Source of the DNA: GCA-2746365 sp964651445
Lineage (GTDB): Bacteria > Pseudomonadota > Gammaproteobacteria > SZUA-229
Assembly: GCA_964651445.1 (NCBI GenBank)
Contig: CAZYYW010000052.1
Location: 1 to 15,204, forward strand
DNA: 15,204 nt
Direction: 5' to 3'
Position numbers and translations under genes: made by a program. Of the stretch, positions 1 to 8,005 are shown in pieces (within the stretch, counting starts at the first letter, position 1; every line of letters starts with the position of its first letter). The notes beneath the pieces are model-generated. The model made no database searches. It was given only the letters and a program-made list of their open reading frames with translations, and was not told the origin of the DNA.

Positions 1-97
1 TGAGACCTTTGCACGATAGGATGAAAATAATACCGCAGAAAATATAGCTGTTTAGTAATATCTCTGTTCCGAGTACAATCTCGCTACAAACCAATAC

Positions 98-103
98 TGG
101 AGA
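98..103 (+). promoter_or_regulatory. Ribosome binding site that selects a CTG start for murJ
   Basis: The bases TGGAGA form a Shine-Dalgarno core (GGAG at 99-102). It lies six bases before a CTG codon at 109-111 that is in frame with murJ. The first in-frame ATG, at 151, is preceded by gtcggcagc, which has no such core. No ATG, GTG or TTG lies in frame between the core and 151. This site therefore decides the start codon. Confidence 0.6.
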
Positions 104-108
104 CAACC

Positions 109-1552
109 CTGAGTACTAAATTACTGCGATCCTCCCTTGTCGTCGGCAGCATGACGCTGTTATCGAGGGTTTTTGGATTGTTACGCGATATTACTATCGC
201 GACTTTTTTTGGCGCTTCGGGTGGCACTGACGCTTTTCTGGTCGCCTTTAAAATCCCTAATTTTATGCGCCGGCTGTTTGGTGAAGGTGCATTTTCGCTG
301 GCTTTTGTCCCGGTGCTTTCTGAATATCGAGAAAAACACGACAAGGCAGCACTGAAAGACTTGGTCAACCATGTCGCTGGCACTTTGGGCGGTTTCCTAC
401 TGGTATTAGCCACTCTGGGCATGATTTTTGCGCCAGCGCTGGTTTATCTGTTTGCACCGGGATTTAGCAGCGATGCTGAGCAATTTCAGCTCACCGCCGA
501 TTTACTTCGCATTACCTTTCCTTATATCTTTTTTATCGCTTTAGTGGCATTTGCTGGCGGCATTTTAAACAGCTTTCAACAGTTCGCGCTGCCGGCGTTT
601 ACCCCGATTTTGCTGAACCTGAGCATGATCGGCTCGGTGTTTTTTCTCGCGCCCTACTTCGACGAACCGTTGATGGCACTTGCCTGGGGCGTGGCAATTG
701 CCGGTGTCACGCAGTTATTACTGCAATTTCCAGCGCTAATTAAACTCGGATTGATGCCCATTCCTAAAATTAAGCGCGGTCACGCTGGCGTTAAAAAAAT
801 TATCAAGCTGATGATTCCCGCCATTTTTGGCTCCTCGGTGGCGCAGATCAATTTACTGCTGGACACGGTCATTGCTTCTTTTTTAATCACCGGCAGCGTT
901 ACCTGGTTGTATTATTCGGATCGTTTGCTGGAATTTCCACTGGGCGTTTTAGGCATCGCTATCGCCACTGTTATTCTACCCACGCTGTCGCAGCAGCATG
1001 CCCGCGCCTCTAGCGAGCAATTTAATCAAACCCTCAATTGGGCACTACGACTGGTCACCATCATTACCATTCCCGCCGGTGTCGGGCTGTTTATTCTCGC
1101 TGGGCCAATTTTATCGTCCTTGTTTGAATATGGAAAATTTACTGCCAACGACACCTATCTTTCCAGTTTAAGCTTAATGGCTTACATGCTGGGATTGCCA
1201 GCCCTGATCGCCATTAAAATTCTGGCACCCGGTTATTATGCACGGCAAAACACCCGTACACCGGTAAAAATCGGCATTATTGCTATGGTTTCTAACATGG
1301 TGTTGAATATGGCTTTTGTGCTGCCGATGCTTATGTTTAACTATGAAGCACCGCATGTTGGTCTGGCGCTGGCAACCAGTGTAGCGGCTTACATCAANNN
1401 NNNNNNNNNNNNNNNNNNNNNNNNNNNNNNNNNNNNNNNNNNNNNNNNNNNNNNNNNNNNNNNNNNNNNNNNNNNNNNNNNNNNNNNNNNNNNNNNNCCG
1501 TCATACCCTCAAGCCACGATTCCTCAACACCGCAGAAACTGGTAGGATATAG
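109..1552 (+). CDS. murJ: Lipid II flippase MurJ (MviN), interrupted by an assembly gap
   Basis: MurJ is an inner-membrane flippase of the MOP exporter superfamily that moves lipid II to the periplasmic face for peptidoglycan synthesis. Starting at CTG 109, key residues align with E. coli MurJ at a constant offset of +2: R20, R26, D41, R54, D271 and R272 (E. coli R18, R24, D39, R52, D269, R270). The motifs TDAFLVAFKIPN, GEGAFSLAFVP and YYSDRLLEFPLG are present, and hydrophobic segments run throughout. Starting at ATG 151 would remove 14 residues of the first membrane helix. About 429 residues are readable before the Ns at 1398. The family is about 510 residues, so the last one or two helices lie in the gap. 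After the gap the most MurJ-like tail is frame 1499 (RHTLKPRFLNTAETGRI, stop 1550-1552). The frame at 1498 stops at 1543-1545 and cannot be excluded. ribF follows on the same strand. Confidence 0.93.
1398..1497. other. Assembly gap (100 N) inside murJ
   Basis: Exactly 100 Ns, the usual placeholder for a gap of unknown size. The flanks share no overlapping sequence, so bases are really missing. From the expected MurJ length, roughly 60-70 codons (about 200 bases) should lie here, more than the placeholder shows. The downstream reading frame therefore cannot be read across it. Confidence 0.97.
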
Positions 1553-1606
1553 CGTTTAAACGCCACTCCAGCGCCAAACAAACAACGCTAACCAAATAAA
1601 TACCTC

Positions 1607-2548
1607 ATGCAAATAATTCGCGGCCTGCACAACTGTCGGCAACAACATCAAAATGGCGTGCTCACCATCGGTAATTTCGATGGCCTGCACCTTGGTCACC
1701 AGAAAATATTGGCGCAACTACAGGGCGAAGCCAAACGCCAAAACAGCCACGGCTGCCTAATGACGTTTGAACCTTTACCGCGTGAGTATTTTGCCAAAGA
1801 CGCTCATACCGCGCGTTTGATGAATCGCATTGAGAAAATACGGCTGTTAGCGAGCCTCAAGCCGGAGATACGCCCGGATTATCTACTGTTTTTAAACTTC
1901 AACAAACCATTAGCAACAATGACCGCGAATCAGTTTATTGAAAATATCCTGCTCGAAAAGCTGAAAGTAAAAAGCCTCATTGTGGGCGATGATTTTCGCT
2001 TTGGCTGCGACCGAAAAGGTGACTTTTCCCTACTACAAAGCTATGGCGAAAAGCACCATTTCACGGTTACTCGCATTGCGCCCCACACCATAGAACAGCA
2101 GCGCGTCAGCAGCACATTGATTCGAGAAGCTTTAAGCGGTAACCAGCTAACCCTTGCCGATAAAATGCTGGGTCGCCGCTACACCATTTGTGGCCACGTC
2201 AACCACGGTGAAAAACGCGGTCGCAGCATCGGCTTTCCGACCGCAAACATACTGCTGAAGCGCACAGAAACGCCACTTCATGGCGTATATTCTGTTACCA
2301 TGCACAGTGCGAAATATGGCGATATAGCGGGCATTGCCAATATTGGTCATCGACCAACAGTGGATGGCACACGGGTACAACTGGAAGTTCATTTATTTGA
2401 TTTTGATGCGTCCCTCTACGGCCTGCAAGTTTGTGTTTCGTTCCAACACAAAATCCGTGACGAAATGAAATTCGAATCGTTTGATGCACTGAAACAACAA
2501 ATCCAAACCGACTGTAAACAAGCAAAAAAACTGCTTCTTAACGAATAA
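1607..2548 (+). CDS. ribF: Bifunctional riboflavin kinase / FAD synthetase RibF
   Basis: This cytoplasmic enzyme phosphorylates riboflavin to FMN and adenylylates FMN to FAD. At 313 residues it matches the usual length of proteobacterial RibF. The N-terminal nucleotidyltransferase domain (about 1-185) shows GNFDGLHLGHQ at 22-32, VGDDFRFG near 127-134 and SSTLIR at 168-173. The C-terminal flavokinase domain shows GRSIGFPTAN at 205-214 and HGVYSV at 225-230. ATG 1607 is used because it leads directly into the conserved N-terminus. No clear Shine-Dalgarno precedes it. ileS starts 13 bases after the stop, so the two are probably co-transcribed, as in the E. coli ribF-ileS-lspA-fkpB-ispH operon. 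Confidence 0.96.
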   Translation: MQIIRGLHNCRQQHQNGVLTIGNFDGLHLGHQKILAQLQGEAKRQNSHGCLMTFEPLPREYFAKDAHTARLMNRIEKIRLLASLKPEIRPDYLLFLNFNKPLATMTANQFIENILLEKLKVKSLIVGDDFRFGCDRKGDFSLLQSYGEKHHFTVTRIAPHTIEQQRVSSTLIREALSGNQLTLADKMLGRRYTICGHVNHGEKRGRSIGFPTANILLKRTETPLHGVYSVTMHSAKYGDIAGIANIGHRPTVDGTRVQLEVHLFDFDASLYGLQVCVSFQHKIRDEMKFESFDALKQQIQTDCKQAKKLLLNE

Positions 2549-2561
2549 TTTACTGATCGAC

Positions 2562-5390
2562 ATGACTGATTACAAATCTACCCTAAATCTACCCGCAACC
2601 GACTTTCCCATGCGTGGCAACCTTGCCAACCGCGAGCCGGAAATGCTCAAGCAATGGCATAAAAACGACCTGTATCAAAAGATTCGCCAAGCCTGTGATG
2701 GTCGCCCAACTTTTGTGCTACATGATGGCCCGCCTTATGCCAATGGCGACATCCATATCGGCCACGCGGTGAACAAAATATTAAAAGACATTATCGTTAA
2801 AAGTCATACCATTGACGGCTTTGATGCGCGTTACGTGCCCGGCTGGGACTGCCACGGCCTGCCCATTGAGCTGATGGTAGAGAAAAAAATTGGCAAGGCC
2901 GGCAACAAGGTTGACGCGAAAACCTTTCGTGAAAAATGCCGCGAATATGCTGCCAAACAGGTCGATGGTCAGCGCAAAGATTTTATTCGCCTCGGTGTGC
3001 TCGGCGACTGGGATAAACCCTATCTCACCATGGACTTCGCCTTTGAAGCTAATATCGTACGCAGTCTGGGAAAAATTATCGAGAAAGGCCATCTGCATAA
3101 AGGCAGCAAGCCGGTACATTGGTGTCTGGATTGCGGCTCTGCGCTGGCAGAAGCTGAAGTCGAATATCAGGATAAAGAATCCCCCGCTATTGACGTCATG
3201 TTTAGTGCCGTCAATAACACTGATTTTGAACAAGCGTTTAACTGTACTGATGGCGAAGGTGAGTTTGCCACTGTTATCTGGACTACAACGCCGTGGACAT
3301 TGCCGGCGAATCAAGCGGTCGCATTACACCCCGAATTTGATTACGAGCTGTACCAGATACAAACCGAGCATGCCGCGATACGTTTAATTCTTGAGTCATC
3401 ATTAGCGGCTGGCGCACTACAGCGTTACGGTCAGGGCGAGGCGCAAAAACTTGCCAGTTGTAAAGGCCAGGCACTTGAAAACCTATTAGTCAATCACCCG
3501 TTTTACGATAAACAAGTGCCGATTATTCTGGGCGACCACGTTACCGCCGAAGCCGGAACAGGCGCAGTGCATACCGCGCCGGGGCATGGTCAGGACGACT
3601 TTATCGTCGGCAATCGTTATGGGCTGGAAGTATACAACCCGGTGGGCGGCAACGGCGTGTTTTTAGCTGACACCGAACTGTTTGCCGGAAAACACGTTAA
3701 TAAAGTACACCCCGAAATCATCGAATTGCTAGAGCAAAATCATGTTTTATTAAAACATGAAAAAATACAACACAGCTACCCCTGCTGCTGGCGGCATAAA
3801 ACACCGATTATTTTCCGCGCCACACCACAATGGTTTATCAGCATGGAACAGGCAGGCCTGCGCGAGCTTGCCAATAAAGCCATCGCCAACACCACATGGC
3901 TACCGGATTGGGGGCAAGCGCGTATTGAAAGCATGGTCAACAACCGACCCGACTGGTGCATCTCCCGACAACGAACCTGGGGCGTGCCCATCACTTTATT
4001 CGTGCATAAAGAAACCGGCGCATTGCACCCTGATACCGCTGCATTGATAGAAACAGTGGCTAAAAAAATTGAAAAAGAAGGCATCGAAGCGTGGTTTTCA
4101 CTGAGCGCCAGCGAGCTACTAGGTGATGATGCCGATGACTACGATAAAGCGACAGATACACTAGACGTTTGGTTTGATTCTGGCGTAACCCACGCCTGTG
4201 TATTAGACCAGCGCGACAAACTGACCTTCCCGGCCGACCTCTATCTGGAAGGCTCTGACCAACACCGCGGCTGGTTTCAGTCCTCGTTATTAACCTCAAT
4301 TGCCATCAATGGTGTTGCGCCCTATAAAAAAGTATTAACACATGGATTTACAGTAGACGCGCACGGCAAAAAAATGTCGAAGTCACTGGGCAATGTTGTT
4401 TCGCCGCAGAAAATTGTCGGCACACTCGGCGCAGATATTTTGCGCTTATGGGTAGCCAGCAGTGACTACAGCAATGAGATGACAGTCTCGGATGAAATTT
4501 TAAAGCGCAGCGCCGATGCCTATCGCCGTATCCGAAACACCGCCCGATTTTTACTGTCTAATTTAAATGGCTTTGACCCGAAAAACGATCTACTTGATAA
4601 TCAAGATATGCTTTCTCTTGATCGCTGGGTTATTGCCAAAACCCTTGAATTGCAAAACGACATCATTGCCGCCTACAAGGATTTTAATTTCCACCTGATT
4701 CATCACAAACTGCAACATTTTTGCACGATAGATTTAGGCGGTTTTTACCTCGATGTAATAAAAGACCGACAATACACCACCCAAAGCAGCAGCATTGCGC
4801 GACGCTCGGCACAAACCGCGCTTTATCATATCAGTGAAGCTATGTGCCGTTGGATTGCACCGATCTTGAGTTTTACCGCCGAGGAAATATGGCAGGCAAT
4901 GCCCGGAAAACGCAGTGAATCCGTGTTACTGGAAACCTGGTATCAGGACTTAACCGCATTACCCGCTGATGAAAAAATGAGTATGGCATTTTGGCAAAAT
5001 GTACAAGAAATTCGCTCTTGCGTCAGCAAGGAACTAGAGCCACTACGCGCCAACAAAACCATTGGCTCATCTCTGGATGCCGAGGTCACACTTTATGTCG
5101 AGAGTGATTTACAAAAGCTACTTGCCGCACTTGAAGAAGAACTACGCTTTGTTCTAATTACCTCCAAAGCCGACGTTAAAAACATCAGCGAAGCCAGTGA
5201 TACCGGTACAGAAGTTACAACCGATAGCGGCTCTACAATAAAAATAAAGGTCACCGCCTCAACGGAAATTAAATGTGTGCGTTGCTGGCACCATCAACCG
5301 GATATCGGCAGCCACACAGAACACCCAGAGTTATGCGGGCGTTGCGTCGAAAATGTTACTGGTGATGGCGAAAAACGTTTATTTGCCTAA
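2562..5390 (+). CDS. ileS: Isoleucyl-tRNA synthetase
   Basis: A class I aminoacyl-tRNA synthetase that charges tRNA-Ile and edits misactivated valine. At 942 residues it has the length of the bacterial-type enzyme (E. coli 938). The HIGH signature is at residues 65-68, within PPYANGDIHIGH. The KMSKS loop is at 604-608. The CP1 editing-domain threonine-rich motif WTTTPWTLPANQA is present near residue 245, and GTGAVHTAPGHGQDDF near 330-350. The C-terminal zinc finger is intact, with Cys 905, 908, 925 and 928 (CVRC and CGRC). The C-terminal zinc module and overall length place it in the eubacterial IleS1 class rather than the mupirocin-resistant IleS2 class. The gene sits between ribF and lspA and shows no frame disruption. 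Confidence 0.98.
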   Translation: MTDYKSTLNLPATDFPMRGNLANREPEMLKQWHKNDLYQKIRQACDGRPTFVLHDGPPYANGDIHIGHAVNKILKDIIVKSHTIDGFDARYVPGWDCHGLPIELMVEKKIGKAGNKVDAKTFREKCREYAAKQVDGQRKDFIRLGVLGDWDKPYLTMDFAFEANIVRSLGKIIEKGHLHKGSKPVHWCLDCGSALAEAEVEYQDKESPAIDVMFSAVNNTDFEQAFNCTDGEGEFATVIWTTTPWTLPANQAVALHPEFDYELYQIQTEHAAIRLILESSLAAGALQRYGQGEAQKLASCKGQALENLLVNHPFYDKQVPIILGDHVTAEAGTGAVHTAPGHGQDDFIVGNRYGLEVYNPVGGNGVFLADTELFAGKHVNKVHPEIIELLEQNHVLLKHEKIQHSYPCCWRHKTPIIFRATPQWFISMEQAGLRELANKAIANTTWLPDWGQARIESMVNNRPDWCISRQRTWGVPITLFVHKETGALHPDTAALIETVAKKIEKEGIEAWFSLSASELLGDDADDYDKATDTLDVWFDSGVTHACVLDQRDKLTFPADLYLEGSDQHRGWFQSSLLTSIAINGVAPYKKVLTHGFTVDAHGKKMSKSLGNVVSPQKIVGTLGADILRLWVASSDYSNEMTVSDEILKRSADAYRRIRNTARFLLSNLNGFDPKNDLLDNQDMLSLDRWVIAKTLELQNDIIAAYKDFNFHLIHHKLQHFCTIDLGGFYLDVIKDRQYTTQSSSIARRSAQTALYHISEAMCRWIAPILSFTAEEIWQAMPGKRSESVLLETWYQDLTALPADEKMSMAFWQNVQEIRSCVSKELEPLRANKTIGSSLDAEVTLYVESDLQKLLAALEEELRFVLITSKADVKNISEASDTGTEVTTDSGSTIKIKVTASTEIKCVRCWHHQPDIGSHTEHPELCGRCVENVTGDGEKRLFA

Positions 5391-5467
5391 CACATGACAT
5401 TAATAATGAATTTATATACACAGCAGCAAACAGATTTACATTCGCCTCTTTATGGACTGTATTATTT

Positions 5468-5959
5468 ATGAAATGGCTATGGCTTTCCGCATTAACAGTT
5501 TTCCTCGATCAACTAACAAAATATTATGCCGAAGCGTTGTTAGTACTGCACCAACCTGTAGCAGTCTTCCCTGGTTTTAATCTCACCTTGATGTACAACA
5601 AAGGTGCGGCTTTTAGTTTCCTCAGTGAAGCCGGTGGTTGGCAACGACCCTTTTTTGTTACCCTGTCCGCCGGCATCAGTATCTTTCTTTTTTTCTGGTT
5701 ACGACAAATATGCCGTGACGACGAACAGAAGCATAACCATCTATTGCAGTTAGCCATTGTGTTTATTTTAGGCGGCGCAATCGGCAACTTAATTGACCGC
5801 GTTGAAACCGGCGCAGTCGTCGATTTTATACAGGTATATTATGCCAGCTCTTACTTCCCCACTTTCAATATTGCGGACTCCGCCATCACCTTGGGCGCAG
5901 GTCTGTTAATACTGGATATGATTATGGAAATAAAACGCAATAAAAAAACCAGTGAATAG
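5468..5959 (+). CDS. lspA: Lipoprotein signal peptidase (signal peptidase II)
   Basis: This inner-membrane aspartic protease cleaves the signal peptide of prolipoproteins after diacylglyceryl modification. At 163 residues it is typical in length. Conserved blocks are DQLTKYY (14-20), YNKGAAFSFL (43-52), GNLIDR (106-111), VVDF (117-120) and FNIADSAI (133-140). The catalytic aspartates are D119 and D137. Four hydrophobic segments fit the family topology. The frame is open upstream to ileS but contains no ATG, GTG or TTG before 5468, so this start is forced. The protein starts close to the first helix and lacks the short polar N-terminus seen in many homologues. No strong Shine-Dalgarno is visible. 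The stop codon falls inside a 7-bp tandem repeat. Confidence 0.97.
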   Translation: MKWLWLSALTVFLDQLTKYYAEALLVLHQPVAVFPGFNLTLMYNKGAAFSFLSEAGGWQRPFFVTLSAGISIFLFFWLRQICRDDEQKHNHLLQLAIVFILGGAIGNLIDRVETGAVVDFIQVYYASSYFPTFNIADSAITLGAGLLILDMIMEIKRNKKTSE

Positions 5960-5978
5960 TGAATAGTGAATAGTGAAT
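5951..5978. repeat. Four tandem copies of AGTGAAT across the lspA stop
   Basis: Four perfect 7-base units (AGTGAAT) run head to tail. The first supplies the last sense codons of lspA, and TAG at 5957-5959 spans the boundary between units one and two. Further TAG and TGA triplets recur in the other frames. Because 7 is not a multiple of 3, gain or loss of a unit shifts frame after the stop and should leave LspA unchanged. Confidence 0.9.
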
Positions 5979-6013
5979 TCTCTACATTTTAATAATAAGT
6001 AGCCAGACATAAA

Positions 6014-6466
6014 ATGCCCGATGAAATAAACATGCACAGTTTAGTGCTTTTGCATTACAGCATCACACTGACAGAAGACAAAACTATCGAAACCAGTTTC
6101 GATGACGATCCTGTTGAAATAACCATGGGCAATGGCGATATCACTGACGGCATGGAATTAGCGATTTTTGGTTTAAAAGAAGGCGATACGCAAACCCTAA
6201 CACTGACACCCGAACAGGGTTTCGGCTTGCGCGATGAAGACAATATTCACGACATGCCAATATCTGACTTTCCTGACGAACTACTGCCGGAACCTGGATT
6301 GTCATATTCCTTTGAATCGCCTGATGGTGAAGAAATTCCCGGCACGGTTGTTAGTATTACCGACGACAGCACAAAAATTGACTTCAACCACCCATTAGCA
6401 GGGCACGAAATCATATTTACCGTTGAAATACTGGCTATTAATAATACCCACAGCGAGATAAACTGA
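6014..6466 (+). CDS. fkpB: FKBP-type peptidyl-prolyl cis-trans isomerase FkpB (SlpA)
   Basis: A cytoplasmic two-domain FKBP of the SlyD-like class, with prolyl isomerase and chaperone activity. At 150 residues it matches E. coli SlpA/FkpB (149). The N-terminal FKBP half contains LLHYSITLTEDKTIETSF and the block GMELAIFGLKEGDTQTLTL. The inserted chaperone (IF) domain follows, and the fold closes with IDFNHPLAGHEIIFTVEI. It lacks the histidine-rich metal-binding tail of SlyD. ATG 6014 is chosen; ATG 6032 (MHSLVLLHY) is an equally plausible start, since neither has a strong Shine-Dalgarno. It lies between lspA and ispH, six bases before ispH. Confidence 0.93.
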   Translation: MPDEINMHSLVLLHYSITLTEDKTIETSFDDDPVEITMGNGDITDGMELAIFGLKEGDTQTLTLTPEQGFGLRDEDNIHDMPISDFPDELLPEPGLSYSFESPDGEEIPGTVVSITDDSTKIDFNHPLAGHEIIFTVEILAINNTHSEIN

Positions 6467-6472
6467 CACAAG

Positions 6473-7560
6473 ATGAATATCTATCTTGCTAATCCTCGTG
6501 GTTTTTGTGCCGGTGTAGATCGCGCCATCGACATTGTTGAACGCGCCCTTGAAATATTTTCTGCGCCCATTTATGTGCGTCACGAAGTTGTTCATAATCG
6601 CTATGTGGTAAACAACCTTAAAAATAAGGGCGCGATTTTTGTTGAAGAACTTGACGAAATTCCCGATGGAGCCACTGTCATTTTCAGCGCCCACGGGGTT
6701 TCACAAAAAGTACGCCAGGAAGCTGAACTGCGGCAATTACGCATCTTTGATGCCACCTGTCCGTTGGTAACCAAAGTTCACCTTGAAGTAGCGCGACATG
6801 AGAAAAATGCCGAAGACGTTATCCTTATTGGCCATACCGGACACCCTGAAGTTGAAGGTACGCTGGGACAATACAAAGAAAACCAACACAGCAATATCTA
6901 TCTGGTAGAAACGATTCAAGATGTGACCGCCTTACAGGTTAAAAATCCACAAGCCTTGGCCTACGTTACCCAGACCACTTTATCGGTAGACGATACAAAA
7001 AACATCATCGACGCACTGCAGAAAAAATACCCCGAAATTCAAGGACCACGAAAAAGTGATATCTGTTACGCCACCCAAAACCGGCAAGATGCGGTTAGAA
7101 AACTGGCAGACAAAGTAGACACGTTTCTGGTTATCGGTTCCAAAAACAGCTCGAACTCAAACCGCTTACGCGAACTCGCTGAAAAACATAANNNNNNNNN
7201 NNNNNNNNNNNNNNNNNNNNNNNNNNNNNNNNNNNNNNNNNNNNNNNNNNNNNNNNNNNNNNNNNNNNNNNNNNNNNNNNNNNNNNNNNNNGTTCCAAAA
7301 ACAGCTCGAACTCAAACCGCTTACGCGAACTCGCTGAAAAACATAATGTAGCCGCTTACCTGATTGATGATGCCGACGACATCAACAACCAATGGTTCCA
7401 TAATGCAAAGTCCATTGGTGTCACCGCCGGCGCCTCCGCGCCTGATATTCTGGTACAGGCAGTGCTAGAAAGACTAGAATCGCTATTTCAAACAAATATC
7501 ATCACCAATGAAAAGGCAACTGAAAACGTGCGTTTTCAGTTGCCGAAAGCATTGCGTTAA
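6473..7560 (+). CDS. ispH: 4-hydroxy-3-methylbut-2-enyl diphosphate reductase, split by an assembly artefact
   Basis: IspH (LytB) is the iron-sulfur enzyme that converts HMBPP to IPP and DMAPP at the end of the MEP pathway. The cluster ligands are Cys12, Cys96 and Cys198. Active-site residues are His41, His74, His124 and Glu126, and the motif SKNSSNSNRL is intact. Read straight through, the frame is lost at 7192-7291. The 55 bases before the Ns (7137-7191) are identical to the 55 after them (7292-7346). Deleting one copy plus the Ns (155 bases) leaves 933 bases, giving 310 residues and a stop at 7558-7560. The restored C-terminus ends ENVRFQLPKALR, matching the family end. The gene is therefore intact in the organism. 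The start at 6473 leads straight into NPRGFCAGV and lies six bases after fkpB. Confidence 0.96.
7192..7291. other. Spurious assembly gap (100 N) between overlapping contig ends
   Basis: One hundred Ns flanked by two identical 55-base segments (7137-7191 and 7292-7346). Collapsing the overlap restores the ispH reading frame exactly, so the true gap length is minus 55, not plus 100. Confidence 0.95.
7511..7544 (-). terminator. Intrinsic terminator of the minor-pilin operon, inside the ispH 3' end
   Basis: A perfect 14-bp inverted repeat, GGCAACTGAAAACG (7515-7528) and CGTTTTCAGTTGCC (7531-7544), is separated by two bases. Opening the innermost pairs gives a usable loop. Read on the minus strand the hairpin is followed by TTTT (complement of 7511-7514), as expected of a rho-independent terminator. 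On the plus strand it is followed by GAAAGC, so it would not terminate ispH. It lies about 70 bases past the pilE stop. The U tract is short, so efficiency is uncertain. Confidence 0.65.
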
Positions 7561-7612
7561 AAAAACATTTAAGGCTATAAAAAATAACTCTATGAATTAA
7601 CGCTCGTCCTTA

Positions 7613-8005
7613 TTAGTTCCAGCAATTACCACCTCCGGGAGTACTCCCTCTAGTACCCAATTGGTTCAACGTAAGCGTCAGACAATCGGGGTCGTCTCCT
7701 GCTGGGGTACGTGTTGCAACAAGCTCATACGTAAATAAATCTGGCGTACCATCAAAAGTAATATTATAGAAACCTTCTCTACTGGTTGCGCTAGAAACAG
7801 CCGCGGTCGCATAAGTATCATTATTTAAATAGAACTCCTCCATCAGCGCCGCTTCTCTCACCAACGCTTCTATTGCATCAGAACGCTTCATTATTTTAAC
7901 GTACTCGGTAATTGCTGGATATGCCACCGAAGCCAGAATACCGGTAATGGCAACCACCACCATCAGCTCAACCAGTGTGAAGCCTTTACTATTACTGCTT
8001 TTCAT
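7613..8005 (-). CDS. pilE: Type IV minor pilin PilE
   Basis: A 130-residue prepilin. The leader MKSSNSKG is cleaved by PilD after Gly8, leaving mature FTLVELMVVVAITGILASVAYP with Phe1 and Glu5, the standard class III signal and transmembrane helix. The C-terminal part has DPDCLTLTLNQLG and ends NCWN. The two cysteines can form the D-loop disulfide typical of PilE-type minor pilins. Its start overlaps the pilY1 stop as TAATG, and GAGAG lies just upstream, so translation is probably coupled to pilY1. It is the last gene of the operon and converges on ispH. In Pseudomonas pilE is also next to ispH. It is a minor pilin here rather than the major subunit, judging by position and the C-terminal motif. 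Confidence 0.9.
   Translation of the reverse strand: MKSSNSKGFTLVELMVVVAITGILASVAYPAITEYVKIMKRSDAIEALVREAALMEEFYLNNDTYATAAVSSATSREGFYNITFDGTPDLFTYELVATRTPAGDDPDCLTLTLNQLGTRGSTPGGGNCWN

Noticed and set aside
84..422. 112-codon minus-strand open frame over the start of murJ
   Set aside because: It lies opposite a well-conserved MurJ coding region, with no recognisable domain or ribosome site. It is a shadow of murJ codon usage.
1552..1563. Palindrome GCGTTTAAACGC between murJ and ribF as a terminator or operator
   Set aside because: Only 12 bases with no loop and no T tract. It could be a binding site, but nothing else supports that.
2781..3387. Minus-strand 177-codon (2781-3314) and plus-strand 165-codon (2890-3387) frames inside ileS
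   Set aside because: Both overlap the intact, motif-rich ileS frame. Their products are low-information and match no family I know.
7137..7346. 55-bp direct repeat as a genuine duplication or mobile-element target site
   Set aside because: The copies are identical, abut an N-run exactly, and collapsing them restores the ispH frame. Contig-end overlap is the simpler explanation.
7637..7648. Perfect palindrome GGGAGTACTCCC as a terminator for ispH
   Set aside because: It lies within pilE codons (GSTPGG region), has no loop and no T tract after it on the plus strand.
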